DNA from: Nocardioidaceae bacterium UBA4001
GTDB lineage: Bacteria; Actinomycetota; Actinomycetes; Propionibacteriales; Nocardioidaceae
NCBI GenBank assembly: GCA_002384855.1
Contig: DGBP01000029.1
Location: 19,815-83,814 of the forward strand
DNA: 64,000 bases
Reading direction: 5' to 3'
A program made the position numbers and the translations under genes. Below are positions 16,330 through 25,257 of this stretch, one piece after another. Each line of letters opens with the position of its first letter. Position 1 is the first letter of the stretch. Under the pieces are notes generated by a model, which worked only from the letters and a program-made list of their open reading frames with translations, was not told the origin of the DNA and did no database searches.

Positions 16330-16656
16330 TCAGCCGATGAAGTCGCGCAGGTCGTTGAGCAGCGCGGCCTTCGGCTTGGCACCCACGATCTGCTTCACGA
16401 CCTCGCCGTTCTGGTAGACGTTGAGCGTCGGGATCCCGGTGACGCGGTACGTCGCCGGGGTGACGGGGTTCTCGTCGACGTTCAGCTTGCGGACGACGAG
16501 CTTGTCGCCGTGCTGCTTGTTGATCTCCTCGAGGATCGGGGAGACCTGGCGGCACGGCCCGCACCACTCGGCCCAGAAGTCGACGAGGACGGGCTTGTCG
16601 GACTTGAGGACCTCGGCCTCGAAGTCGGCGTCGGTCACGGCCTGGATGTCACCCAC
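16330..16656 (-). CDS. trxA: Thioredoxin
   Basis: 108 residues, the standard length. It has the redox motif AEWCGPCRQVSP at residue 30 and the cis-proline region TGIPTLNVYQNG. It reduces protein disulfides using electrons from thioredoxin reductase, which is encoded just upstream. GTG start with GAAGGAGC upstream. 87 bases separate it from trxB, so the two may be cotranscribed. Confidence 0.97.
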   Translation of the reverse strand: MGDIQAVTDADFEAEVLKSDKPVLVDFWAEWCGPCRQVSPILEEINKQHGDKLVVRKLNVDENPVTPATYRVTGIPTLNVYQNGEVVKQIVGAKPKAALLNDLRDFIG

Positions 16657-16743
16657 AGGGGCTCCTTCTCGATCAGTTCGGTTACGTCAGTCTGCAGTAG
16701 ACAGCGTCGCACCGACAACGCGGGCGTGCTGCCACGGGGACGG

Positions 16744-17751
16744 TCAGGCGCCGGCCCGGACGCGCTCGGCGGCCATCTCGGTGGACACCGCGGGTGTGTC
16801 GGTCTTCGCCGCGTGCTCGAGGTCGGAGAGGTATCGCTCGGCGTCGAGGGCCGCAGAGCAGCCGGTGCCGGCAGCGGTGATCGCCTGGCGGTAGCTGTGG
16901 TCCACGAGGTCACCGCACGCGAAGACGCCCGGCACGTTCGTCTTCGTCGAGGGGTGGTCGACGAGCACGTAGCCCTCCTCGTCGAGGCGAACCTGGTCCT
17001 TGAGCAGCTCCGAGCGCGGGTCGTGGCCGATAGCGATGAACAGGCCGGTGACCTCGAGCTCGCGCTCCTCGCCGGTGACCGTGTCCACCAGGGTGACCCC
17101 GGTGAGCTTGTCCTGGCCGTGGATCTCCTTGACCGCGGAGTTCCAGGCGAACTCCAGCTTGGGGTCGGCGAACGCGCGGTCCTGCATGATCTTCGAGGCG
17201 CGCAGCTCGTCGCGACGGTGGATCAGCGTGACCTTGCCGGCGAAGCGGGTGAGGAAGGTGGCCTCCTCGATCGCGGAGTCGCCACCGCCGACCACGGCGA
17301 TGTGCTGGTCGCGGAAGAAGAAGCCGTCGCACGTGGCGCACCAGGAGACGCCGTGGCCCGACAGCCGCTCCTCGTGCTCGAGGCCGAGCTTGCGGTAGCC
17401 CGAGCCGGTGGCGAGGACGACGGCGTGGGCCCGGTGCTCGTTCCCGGAACCGTCCGTGACGACCTTGACCGCGCCGGTGAGGTCCACGGCGGTGACGTCG
17501 TCGGTGACCAGCTCGGCGCCGAAACGCTCGGCCTGCGCACGCATGCTGTCCATGAGCTCGGGGCCCATGATCCCGTCGCGGAAGCCGGGGAAGTTCTCGA
17601 CCTCGGTGGTGTTCATCAGCGCACCACCGGCGGTGACGGAGCCCTCGAACACCAGCGGCCTCAGGTTCGCGCGCGCGGCGTAGACGGCGGCGGTGTAGCC
17701 GGCCGGTCCGGATCCGATGATGATGACGTTGCGTACGTCCTGGTCCGCCAT
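16744..17751 (-). CDS. trxB: Thioredoxin-disulfide reductase
   Basis: 335 residues. FAD-binding GSGPAGYTAAVYAARANL is at the N-terminus, the redox-active CATC in GVSWCATCDGFFF near residue 140, the NADPH motif VVGGGDSAIEEA, and a C-terminal second FAD motif FACGDLVDHSYRQAITAAG. It passes electrons from NADPH to thioredoxin. Start ATG 17751; the longer reading upstream is another gene's antisense. It lies downstream of the anti-sigma-like gene and upstream of trxA, as in mycobacterial origin regions. Confidence 0.96.
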   Translation of the reverse strand: MADQDVRNVIIIGSGPAGYTAAVYAARANLRPLVFEGSVTAGGALMNTTEVENFPGFRDGIMGPELMDSMRAQAERFGAELVTDDVTAVDLTGAVKVVTDGSGNEHRAHAVVLATGSGYRKLGLEHEERLSGHGVSWCATCDGFFFRDQHIAVVGGGDSAIEEATFLTRFAGKVTLIHRRDELRASKIMQDRAFADPKLEFAWNSAVKEIHGQDKLTGVTLVDTVTGEERELEVTGLFIAIGHDPRSELLKDQVRLDEEGYVLVDHPSTKTNVPGVFACGDLVDHSYRQAITAAGTGCSAALDAERYLSDLEHAAKTDTPAVSTEMAAERVRAGA

Positions 17752-17897
17752 GTGACTCGTGCTCCTACGTCGTTGTCGGTGTGCGTGCCTGCAGATCGTG
17801 CCTACGGGGGACACAACCGATCGTACGGTCGCGGCATTCCCGACACCCCGAGGGGTATCAGCACCACCGGGGTGTGCTCTGCGCCCGTCCGCGCCCC

Positions 17898-18737
17898 TCA
17901 GCGCTCGTCGATCCGCGCGGTGGCCGCCGACGTGGCCGGGTCGTCGCAGGTGAAGACCTCCGCGGTACGACGCCCGCCGTTCGGCGCCCGGAGCACGAGC
18001 ACGGCCGGCTCTCCGTCCAGACGGATCCGGAGCCAGGTGTCGCCCGCGGACGTCCCGGTGTCCACGCACCGCCGCTCGAGCCTGGGGGTGGGGGCGGGCG
18101 CGGCGAGCCCGAAGTCCTCGATCCGCTGCGCGTCGGGCACCAAGGAGGCGGCCGACAGCCGTGGGGGAGAGGCGTCGCTGTCCGCGGCGAGTGCCTCGGG
18201 GGAGGGCGGCTGTCCGCCCTGGGTGCGGGTCTCGGTCTCGGAGCCGTCGAGCTCGGCGTCGCGCTCGGCGGCGACCGACGGGTCGGGGGCGGCGGCCTCC
18301 GGCTCGGCCGCACCACCGGCGGCACCCTCGTCCAGCGTGGAGACGGCGTCCGTGGACGCACTGTCGCCGCCGGAGCCGCTCCCCAGCATGGTGCCCACCC
18401 CGAGCCCGACGACCGAGACGGTGGCCGCGGCGACGAGGACACCTGGCCAACGCCGTCGACGACGCTCGCGCAGGTCCACGACGCGCCCCTCCTCGTGCCG
18501 CTCACCGGCGCCGGCCACGGGTGCGACCTCGGGGCCGGCGACGGGTGACCCGTCACGCTCGGCCACCAGGGCGGACAGCGCCTCGTCCAGCCGACGCGCG
18601 ACGGCGTCGGGCAGCGGGGGTGCGTCCGAGGCAGCCGCGGCGAGCAGTCGCGCGACGCGCTCCTGGGCGGGCACCCCGGCGTCGGTGGTGGCGGCGGTCG
18701 TCGGGTCGGGCTGGGCGTCGGGGTCCTGCTCGGTCAC
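17898..18737 (-). CDS. Membrane-anchored anti-sigma-factor-like protein
   Basis: 279 residues. A cytoplasmic part of about 95 residues has a weak zinc-finger-free anti-sigma layout. A single membrane helix (WPGVLVAAATVSVVGLGVG) lies at about residues 96-116, followed by an acidic, low-complexity external part. A C-terminal stretch with two cysteines (RRCVDTG and VFTCDDP) follows. The GTG start overlaps the sigM stop by four bases. By position it matches the mycobacterial SigM partner (Rv3912), so it probably holds SigM at the membrane. Sequence alone shows no named domain. Confidence 0.75.
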   Translation of the reverse strand: MTEQDPDAQPDPTTAATTDAGVPAQERVARLLAAAASDAPPLPDAVARRLDEALSALVAERDGSPVAGPEVAPVAGAGERHEEGRVVDLRERRRRRWPGVLVAAATVSVVGLGVGTMLGSGSGGDSASTDAVSTLDEGAAGGAAEPEAAAPDPSVAAERDAELDGSETETRTQGGQPPSPEALAADSDASPPRLSAASLVPDAQRIEDFGLAAPAPTPRLERRCVDTGTSAGDTWLRIRLDGEPAVLVLRAPNGGRRTAEVFTCDDPATSAATARIDER

Positions 18738-19393
18738 GCGTGGTCACCTCCTCGTGGGCTGCCGGTAGTGGGACGCACGGGTGGCGGTGGAGGTTCCCCG
18801 GGGAGCCGCAGCCCGGCCAGCAGGGGAGCCAGTCGGGACCGCCCCCGGGCACAGCGGCTCTTCACCGTCCCGGGTGCGCAGCCGAGGATCTCGGCGGCCT
18901 CCGCGACGGAGTACCCCTGCATGTCGACGAGCACGAGCGCGGCCCGCTGGTCGGGGCCCAACGTGCCGAGGGCACGCAGGACCGCGGCCCGCTGCTCCTC
19001 GTCGAGCACCGCCGCGACCGGGTCGGTGCCCCCGGCGCGGGAGGTGTCCGCGGTGGCGAGTGCTCCTCGCCGGGCGTGCTCCTCCAGGTCGTCGGGGAGA
19101 GGTTCGGCGGCCCGGGCCCTGCGGCGGCGCACCCGGTCCAGGCAGGCGTTGACCACCACCCGGTGCAGCCACGTGGTCACCGCCGCGTCGCCCCGGTAGG
19201 AGTCGGCACGGCGGAAGGCCGAGATCATCGCGTCCTGGAGGGCGTCGGCGGCCTCCTCGGGGTCGCCGAGCGTCCGCAGCGCCACCGCCCACAGCCGGTC
19301 GCGGTGCCGCCCGAAGAGCACGCCGAAGGCCTCCGGATCCCCCGCCACGTGCGCGGCGAGGAGCGCGCGGTCGTCGAGCTCCCCCTCGGGCAA
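18734..19393 (-). CDS. sigM: ECF RNA polymerase sigma factor SigM
   Basis: 219 residues. Region 2 has LFGRHRDRLWAVALRTLGDPEEAADALQDAMISAFRRAD with TTWLHRVVVNACLDRVRR after it. Region 4 has LGPDQRAALVLVDMQGYSV and ILGCAPGTVKSRCARGRSRL. The C-terminus is Pro/Arg-rich. TTG start at 19393, since no ATG or GTG lies nearby in frame. It directs stress or envelope promoters. It is coupled to the anti-sigma-like gene and follows the pseudokinase gene by 4 bases. Confidence 0.9.
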   Translation of the reverse strand: MPEGELDDRALLAAHVAGDPEAFGVLFGRHRDRLWAVALRTLGDPEEAADALQDAMISAFRRADSYRGDAAVTTWLHRVVVNACLDRVRRRRARAAEPLPDDLEEHARRGALATADTSRAGGTDPVAAVLDEEQRAAVLRALGTLGPDQRAALVLVDMQGYSVAEAAEILGCAPGTVKSRCARGRSRLAPLLAGLRLPGEPPPPPVRPTTGSPRGGDHA

Positions 19394-19397
19394 GGTG

Positions 19398-21266
19398 TCA
19401 GCCTCGTACGACGATCTCGGCGACGCGGCCGCGGAAGGCGCCGTCGGAGGGAGGCAGGGAGGTGAGCCAGACCACGACGTACTGCGTGGTCACCGGCTCC
19501 TCGAGCTCGAGGTTGTTGCGCCCGCCACCGCCGTCGACGGACGCCACCTCGCGCAGGTTCCCGACCTCGGTCGGCCGGCTGCTGCCCTCCGGCGCGGCGA
19601 GCACGTCGAAGCTGGTGGGGCTGCCCTGCACCGTGACCTGGACCGAGGCGACCTCCTGCTGCTCGCCGAGGTCGACCACGAGGCCGACACCCTCCTTGAG
19701 GCGGCCGAAGGCGGGGTCGTTGTAGTACTCCATCGTCTGCCAGGCGGTGCTCGGGTCGCCGTCGACCGCGAGGTCGGTGAGGTCGGGGTTCTCCTCGCCG
19801 TTGCCGTTCGGCGGCGGATCGAGGTCGGTGACCGCGGCGACCTGGAGGGGCCCGACCGCCTGCGCGGAGGGGGAGCCGGACGGGCTGGGCTCGTCCGACG
19901 GGCGGCCGGAGTCGCGACCCCAGTTGAAGGCGAAGACGATGGCGAGCGCGAGCAGGCCGATCAGCGCCAGGGCAGCGGCGAGCTTCAGCCAGTCACGGCT
20001 GTGGTCCTGTCGGCCCCAGTCGGGCTCGTCGTGGACCCCCGGCGTGGAGTCGGGGCCCCAGACCGGCGGGAGGGAGCCCGTGCCGTGGGCCGAGTGCATG
20101 CCGCGCACCGGCCCGGACGGCTCGTCCGCGCCGAGGTCGGTCCGCTGGGTGGACGCGCGAGGCGGACCCGGGGCGAACAGCGGCCTGGCCTCGGGCTCGG
20201 GGAGCGGCGGTGGCGGGGGAGGTGCGGGTCGGCGCCGGGGGACCTCCGCGTCGTCGAAGACGGGCGCAGCGGCCTGGGTGGCCTCGAGCTCGTTCTCGGC
20301 AGCCGGACCGGTGGAGGACGCCGACCCCGCGGCTCCTGCCGCCGCTCCGGCGAGACCGGCTCCGGCTCCGGCGGCGGAGGGGCCGGGCGTCCCGGCGGCG
20401 CGAGGCGGCTCGGCGGGACGGAACCGGGCGAGCTCGTCACGCTCGATCGCGACGGTCGGCTCGGCGCCCGCCGGGGCTGGGCCGACCTCGCCGATGAAGT
20501 TGCTCAGCGCCGCGCTGATCTCACGCGCGGTCTCCAACGTGCCGTGGGCGTGGGCGGGGTTGAGCACCTGGTCGCAGATCGCGTCGAGCTCACGCGGCAC
20601 CCCGGCGCGCACCTGGCGAGGGCGCAGGGTCCGGTCGTGGTCGCGCGGGGCGTCGGGAAGTGAACACTCCTGGCTTCCCGGCCACCTGCCGACCAGGGTG
20701 GCGTAGAGGAGGGCGGCGAGGTTGTGCACGTCGGACTCGTGGTCGCTGAGCACCCGACCGTCGGGTGTGGCGGGCTGTCGCCGACCGTGCAGCACGGCGT
20801 CGATGACGAAGCCGATCAGCTTCACCGACCCCGCCTCGGTCACCATGACGTTCTCGGGCACCAGCCTCCCGTGGGCGATGCCGTGGCCGTGGGCGAAGGT
20901 GATCGCGTCGGCGACCTCCTTGACGAGCCAGGCGGCGCGGCGCGGCGGGAGAGGCCCCTCGGTGAGCATCTTGTCCAGGGACATCCCGGTGCCCCACTCG
21001 TGGACGACGTAGACGATGCCGTCCTCCTCGGCGGCGTCGAGCACGCGGAGGAAGTGGCCCTCGGTGATCGTCGCGGACGTCCTCGCGGCGACCAGGAGCG
21101 CCTCGGCGCGCGGGTCGGAGGTGTCGATGACGTTGACCGCGACGCTGCGCGCCAGGGTCTGGTCGATCGCCCGCCAGAACCTCGCGCCGTCCGTGTCCTG
21201 GACGAGGTCCTCGAGCCTGAAGCGGCGCGCGAGGACCGTGCCCCGCCCGATCGGCCTCTCGGTCAC
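19398..21266 (-). CDS. Membrane pseudokinase with external discoidin-like domain
   Basis: 622 residues. Residues 10-260 have a serine/threonine kinase fold with the catalytic residues lost. The VAIK lysine is Asn (SVAVNVID), HRDLKPEN is HGRLVPEN and DFG is IGF. A Pro/Ala-rich linker of about 180 residues follows, then one membrane helix (LALIGLLALAIVFAFNWG). The external domain resembles a carbohydrate-binding galactose/F5-8 type C fold (VDGDPSTAWQT, VVDLGEQQEVASVQVTVQG). In mycobacteria an equivalent pseudokinase is fused to MurJ (MviN) and binds FhaA; here it is a separate gene, 50 bases after murJ. GTG start with GAGGAGG upstream. Confidence 0.85.
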   Translation of the reverse strand: MTERPIGRGTVLARRFRLEDLVQDTDGARFWRAIDQTLARSVAVNVIDTSDPRAEALLVAARTSATITEGHFLRVLDAAEEDGIVYVVHEWGTGMSLDKMLTEGPLPPRRAAWLVKEVADAITFAHGHGIAHGRLVPENVMVTEAGSVKLIGFVIDAVLHGRRQPATPDGRVLSDHESDVHNLAALLYATLVGRWPGSQECSLPDAPRDHDRTLRPRQVRAGVPRELDAICDQVLNPAHAHGTLETAREISAALSNFIGEVGPAPAGAEPTVAIERDELARFRPAEPPRAAGTPGPSAAGAGAGLAGAAAGAAGSASSTGPAAENELEATQAAAPVFDDAEVPRRRPAPPPPPPLPEPEARPLFAPGPPRASTQRTDLGADEPSGPVRGMHSAHGTGSLPPVWGPDSTPGVHDEPDWGRQDHSRDWLKLAAALALIGLLALAIVFAFNWGRDSGRPSDEPSPSGSPSAQAVGPLQVAAVTDLDPPPNGNGEENPDLTDLAVDGDPSTAWQTMEYYNDPAFGRLKEGVGLVVDLGEQQEVASVQVTVQGSPTSFDVLAAPEGSSRPTEVGNLREVASVDGGGGRNNLELEEPVTTQYVVVWLTSLPPSDGAFRGRVAEIVVRG

Positions 21267-21316
21267 GTCCCTCCTCGCTGATCGTCGGCTGCATCTCCTC
21301 TGACGAAAACTACATG

Positions 21317-23008
21317 CTAGGCGGAGCGCCCCCGACCGAGCCGGGCCGTGACCATCTCCAGGACACCGGTGACCTCGCGGATGCGGAGGAGGCGCGCCAT
21401 GAGGAGCAGCACCGCCCCCCCGACGATCCCCACGACGCCGATCGAGACCAGCGCCCGGACCTTGCCGTCGCCGTCGTCCCACAGGGCGTCGAGGCCGATC
21501 CGGGCCGACCAGGCGAGGACAACCGCGACGGCAGTCGCCGCGAGGATCCGGGCCAGGAAGCCGAGCAGCCGTGACGTCTCCAAACCCCCGAGCAGCCTGC
21601 GGAGCACGGTGTAGGACACGGTGGCCCCGGCGACGTACGCCCCGACGTAGGCCAGCACCAGGGCCGACGCGACGTCGTTGCCGGGGACGTCGCGGGTGAG
21701 CAGCACCGCCAACCCGATGTTGGCGGCCGCGATCACCACCTGGACCCAGAACACGGTGCGGGTGCGTTCGAGGGCGTAGTACCCGCGCAGCATCAGGAAG
21801 TGGACGGTGAAGAACACCAGGGCGACGCCGAACAGCGACATCGGCCGGGCGAAGTCGGGGTAGGCCTCCGAGGCGGCCCCCCATCCGTACACGACGTTCG
21901 CGACGTCGCGCGCGACCAGTGGCAGCAGCAGCGCGAACGGCACGATCAGGGTCAGCGCCATGCGCAGCGTCGACGCCACTCCGGAGCCGACCCCGGCCAG
22001 GTCGCCCTCCGCCGCCCGCGCCGAGAGCCGGGGGAGCACCGCCGTGGCCAGCGACACCGTGATGACCGCGTGCGGCACCATCACGAGAAGGAACGACTGG
22101 GAGTAGATGGTGTAGCCGGTGCCCTGCTCCCCGCCGGCGAGCCCGCTCGCGGCTCCTGCGGAGGCGAGGTTCACCACGACGGCGTACGCGATCTGGTTGA
22201 CGATCACGAACAGCACCGTCCACACGCCGAGGCGCATCGTGTGACCGAGCCCGGAGCCGCGGAAGTCGAACCTCGGCCGGTAGGTGAAGCCGGCACTGCG
22301 CAGGTACGGCACCAGGACGAGCATCTGGACGGCGATGCCGAGCGTCGCACCGAGCCCGAGGAGGACCTCCTGCTCGGCGGTGTAGGCACTGGTGTCCTGC
22401 TTGCCCGCGGTGCCGAAGACGAGCAGGTAGGTCACGAGCACCAGGATCGAGATGACGTTGTTGGCGATGGGGGCCCACATCATCGGACCGAAGCGTCCGC
22501 GGGCGTTCAGCACCTGGCCGAGCAGGACGAACATTCCGTAGAAGAAGACCTGCGGCAGGGTGAACCGGGCGAAGTCGATCGCGGACTGCCGCTGCTCGGC
22601 GAGCTCGGGACGGGAGTACCTCTCGGAGAGGAACAGCTCCATGATCCAGGGTGCCGCGACAACCATCAGGACCGAGACCACGCCCAGGAAGAGCGCGCCC
22701 AGCGTGATGATCCGGTTGGTGTACGCCTCGCCGCCGTCCGGGTCGTTCTTCATGGCACGGACGATCTGCGGCACCAGGACGGCGTTGAACACCCCTCCTG
22801 CAAGGAGGATGTAGAGCATGTTCGGGATCGTGTTCGCGATGTTGAACAGGTCCGCGTGCAGGTAGGTGCCCAAGGCCGCGGCCAGCAGCGCGCCCCGCAC
22901 GAAGCCGCTGACCCGGGAGACCACCGTGCCGGCGGCCATCACCGCGCTCGAGGAGAGGAGGCTGCGGCTCTCGGGGTCGGGACGGGAGGGTTCGGAGGGC
23001 TCGGTCAC
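21317..23008 (-). CDS. murJ: Lipid II flippase MurJ (MviN)
   Basis: 563 residues with about 14 membrane segments of the MOP superfamily. It has the N-terminal SRVSGFVRGALLAAALG, LFNIANTIPNMLYILLAGGVFNAV, and the polar GRFGPMMWAPIANN. It flips lipid II across the membrane for peptidoglycan synthesis. GTG start at 23008, inside the stop of the DUF6049 gene (GTGA). It lacks the C-terminal pseudokinase of mycobacterial MviN, which is encoded by the next gene. Confidence 0.95.
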   Translation of the reverse strand: MTEPSEPSRPDPESRSLLSSSAVMAAGTVVSRVSGFVRGALLAAALGTYLHADLFNIANTIPNMLYILLAGGVFNAVLVPQIVRAMKNDPDGGEAYTNRIITLGALFLGVVSVLMVVAAPWIMELFLSERYSRPELAEQRQSAIDFARFTLPQVFFYGMFVLLGQVLNARGRFGPMMWAPIANNVISILVLVTYLLVFGTAGKQDTSAYTAEQEVLLGLGATLGIAVQMLVLVPYLRSAGFTYRPRFDFRGSGLGHTMRLGVWTVLFVIVNQIAYAVVVNLASAGAASGLAGGEQGTGYTIYSQSFLLVMVPHAVITVSLATAVLPRLSARAAEGDLAGVGSGVASTLRMALTLIVPFALLLPLVARDVANVVYGWGAASEAYPDFARPMSLFGVALVFFTVHFLMLRGYYALERTRTVFWVQVVIAAANIGLAVLLTRDVPGNDVASALVLAYVGAYVAGATVSYTVLRRLLGGLETSRLLGFLARILAATAVAVVLAWSARIGLDALWDDGDGKVRALVSIGVVGIVGGAVLLLMARLLRIREVTGVLEMVTARLGRGRSA

Positions 23009-25197
23009 GGGGCGGGGTCCTCCAGCCGGGGGCCGTGGGTGCGCCTGCGCTGCCGCACCCGCCGCACGATGCGCAGGGTGAGGGCGGTGACGAAGACGAG
23101 CGCGCCGGTGCCCATGATCGCCCAGATCACCAGGCCCACCTGGCTGCTGCGCACCCGGATGTCGGTGGTGCGACCCAGGGGCCGACCGTCCTCGGTGGTG
23201 GGGACGAACCGGACCGAGTAGACCCCGGTGCCGGTCGACGTCACGGCGAGCCGCACCGAGGCACGCTGGCCCGGGCCGAGGGAGACCGGGTCGTGCTCGC
23301 GGAAGGTCAGGTCCTCGCTGCCGGTCTCCACGTCGATGCCGACGGTGACGGGCTCGTCGAGGTCGTTGACGAGGGTGACCAGGACGTTCCCGCTCTCGCT
23401 GGACATCGTGATCAGCGGAGAGCTCTCGATGTAGACGCTCTTCAGCCGGTCGTGCACCTGGGCGGCGATCCGGCGGGTGTGGCCCTCCGCACGCTGCGGC
23501 CGGCTCCGCGCATGGACGGAGGAACCGAGCATGGCGGCCCGGCCGATCTCCTCCGCGACCGTCTCGTTGCGGCTCAGCAGGTCGTCGAGGGTCCGGCCGG
23601 CACGGTGGAGGTCCTGGGTGGCGAGCAGGTTGCCGAACGGCAGCTCGGCGCTGCGGTCCTTGCGCGTGTACGCCGGGGCGGCGTCGTACTCCTCGGCCGT
23701 GCTGACCGCGGTTGCGAGACCGAGGTCGACGGTACGCAGCCACGGGACGTCGAGGCCGCCGAGGAAGTCCGCCGAGCGCCACGTCGTACCGGGGTCCCAC
23801 CGGTCGGGGAGCGGCACGACGAGGGGCCTGCCCGGACCCTGCTCGAGCCCGTGCACCGCCGCCTCGGCGAGGATCCGTTGGCGGAGGGCGAGCGCGTCCT
23901 GTGGCGCGGTGGGCAGCGGGCCGCCGGTGCGGGCCACCTCGCTGTAGACGACCGCCTCGACCCCGTTGCTCAGCCGCACCCTCCCGGGGGGTGCGTCGAC
24001 CGCCCGTTCGGAGAGCAGGAGCGGGGTGTCCGTGCCGAGGCGGCGGATCGCCGAGCGGGGAAGCACCCCGTCGAGAGGCGCCACGACGCCCGAGGCGTCG
24101 ATGCCGAGGTCGGACGTCGCGCGGTCGGCGAACCGCTGGGCGGTCCGCAGGGTGTCCCCGAAGTCGCTGCGGAGCAGCTTGGCGACGTCCACGTCGCCGT
24201 AGGGAACCGTGCGGACGTCGTCCCCGGCGGCGGTCTCGGTGAACGACCCGAGCCATCGCTCGGCGGTCCCGGCCTCCTCGGTGAGCTCCTCGAGCTCGTC
24301 GGCGAGGTCCGGCTCGGGGGCGGGGCTCTCGGTGACCGGCGCCTCCGAGCCGGTCGAGTCGCCGTTCCCGGCGCCGGGCGTCGGCGTCAGGTCGAACGAC
24401 GGGTTGCCGTCCGCGAGCGACTTCACCGCGTCGAGCACGGCGGGGTCGACCAACCAGGTCACCGGCACGTCCGCGCTGTCGGCGAGGTCCACGAGCGTGT
24501 CGAGCCGGCCACCGGCTTCGAGGCGCCGCACCCAGGCGTCGACCCCGCCCAGCCGGCCCTCGGTGGTCCGGCGGACGGGCTGGCGCACCGGCATCAGCAG
24601 CGTCAGGGTCGTCCTGGGGGTGTTCTCGGTCATCAGCGGCACGAAGGTGCGCGCGCGGCCGTCGGCGGCGACGTCACGGCCCTCCTCGCTGGAGCCGAGG
24701 ACGTGCACCCCGAGCCAGTAGACCCCCGCCTCACCGAACGGCAGCTCCGACACCGGGACGTCGAGGCGGTACGACGTTTGCGCGCCCGGCTCGAGGTCGG
24801 GCACCTCGTCGTAGCGTCCGGGCGTCGTGACGCGGCCACCCACCTCGGTCGTCTCGCTGGTCGCGTTGGCCTCGGCGAGCTCCGCCGAGCCCGTGAGAGG
24901 GCTCGCCGAGGTGAACAGGTAGACGTTGAGGTCGGTCCAGGTGCTCTCGGAGCGGTTGTGGATCTGCCCGGTCAACGTGATCCGGCCCCGACGCGGGACA
25001 GTCGAGGGAGTCAGCGTCTCGATCGACACAGCCAGCGGGCTCTCCTCGACCTCGACCTCGGCCTGACGGGGGTCGTGGGCCCGGGCCGGGACCGCGAGCC
25101 CCCCGGCGAGGAGGGCGGCGGCGGTCAGCGCGGCCGCAAGACGGGTCCCCCCTGCCAGGGCGCGCACGAGCGCACGGGCAGGTACGGGGCGGGTCAC
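23005..25197 (-). CDS. DUF6049 family secreted/anchored protein
   Basis: About 730 residues. A signal peptide (LAAALTAAALLAGGLAVPARA) comes first, then a large external part with immunoglobulin-like segments (ITLTGQIHNRSESTW; VTLVNDLDEPVTVGID). A central region carries VPVTWLVDPAVLDAV and VPYGDVDVAKLLRSD, reminiscent of a polysaccharide-deacetylase-like fold. One membrane helix near the C-terminus (LVIWAIMGTGALVFVTALTL) is followed by a basic tail. Equivalent to mycobacterial Rv3909, always next to murJ; function unknown. GTG 25197 gives the best signal peptide; a TTG at 25242 is possible. Confidence 0.85.
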   Translation of the reverse strand: MTRPVPARALVRALAGGTRLAAALTAAALLAGGLAVPARAHDPRQAEVEVEESPLAVSIETLTPSTVPRRGRITLTGQIHNRSESTWTDLNVYLFTSASPLTGSAELAEANATSETTEVGGRVTTPGRYDEVPDLEPGAQTSYRLDVPVSELPFGEAGVYWLGVHVLGSSEEGRDVAADGRARTFVPLMTENTPRTTLTLLMPVRQPVRRTTEGRLGGVDAWVRRLEAGGRLDTLVDLADSADVPVTWLVDPAVLDAVKSLADGNPSFDLTPTPGAGNGDSTGSEAPVTESPAPEPDLADELEELTEEAGTAERWLGSFTETAAGDDVRTVPYGDVDVAKLLRSDFGDTLRTAQRFADRATSDLGIDASGVVAPLDGVLPRSAIRRLGTDTPLLLSERAVDAPPGRVRLSNGVEAVVYSEVARTGGPLPTAPQDALALRQRILAEAAVHGLEQGPGRPLVVPLPDRWDPGTTWRSADFLGGLDVPWLRTVDLGLATAVSTAEEYDAAPAYTRKDRSAELPFGNLLATQDLHRAGRTLDDLLSRNETVAEEIGRAAMLGSSVHARSRPQRAEGHTRRIAAQVHDRLKSVYIESSPLITMSSESGNVLVTLVNDLDEPVTVGIDVETGSEDLTFREHDPVSLGPGQRASVRLAVTSTGTGVYSVRFVPTTEDGRPLGRTTDIRVRSSQVGLVIWAIMGTGALVFVTALTLRIVRRVRQRRRTHGPRLEDPAP

Positions 25198-25243
25198 GCG
25201 GACGATGCTAACGGTCGCCGGGTCGGCGGCCGCAGGGTGCAAC

Positions 25244-25249
25244 TACAGT
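25244..25249 (+). promoter_or_regulatory. -10 element of leaderless pcnA
   Basis: TACAGT lies 8 bases before the pcnA GTG. No ribosome site is seen, so transcription probably starts at or next to the start codon. Confidence 0.6.
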
Positions 25250-25257
25250 GGTCTGTC

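Noticed and set aside
19398..22478. Single 1026-residue reading joining the pseudokinase to upstream sequence
   Set aside because: Upstream of GTG 21266 the frame is the out-of-frame shadow of murJ (Arg/Gly-rich). murJ itself is clearly coded in another frame, so the fusion is not real.
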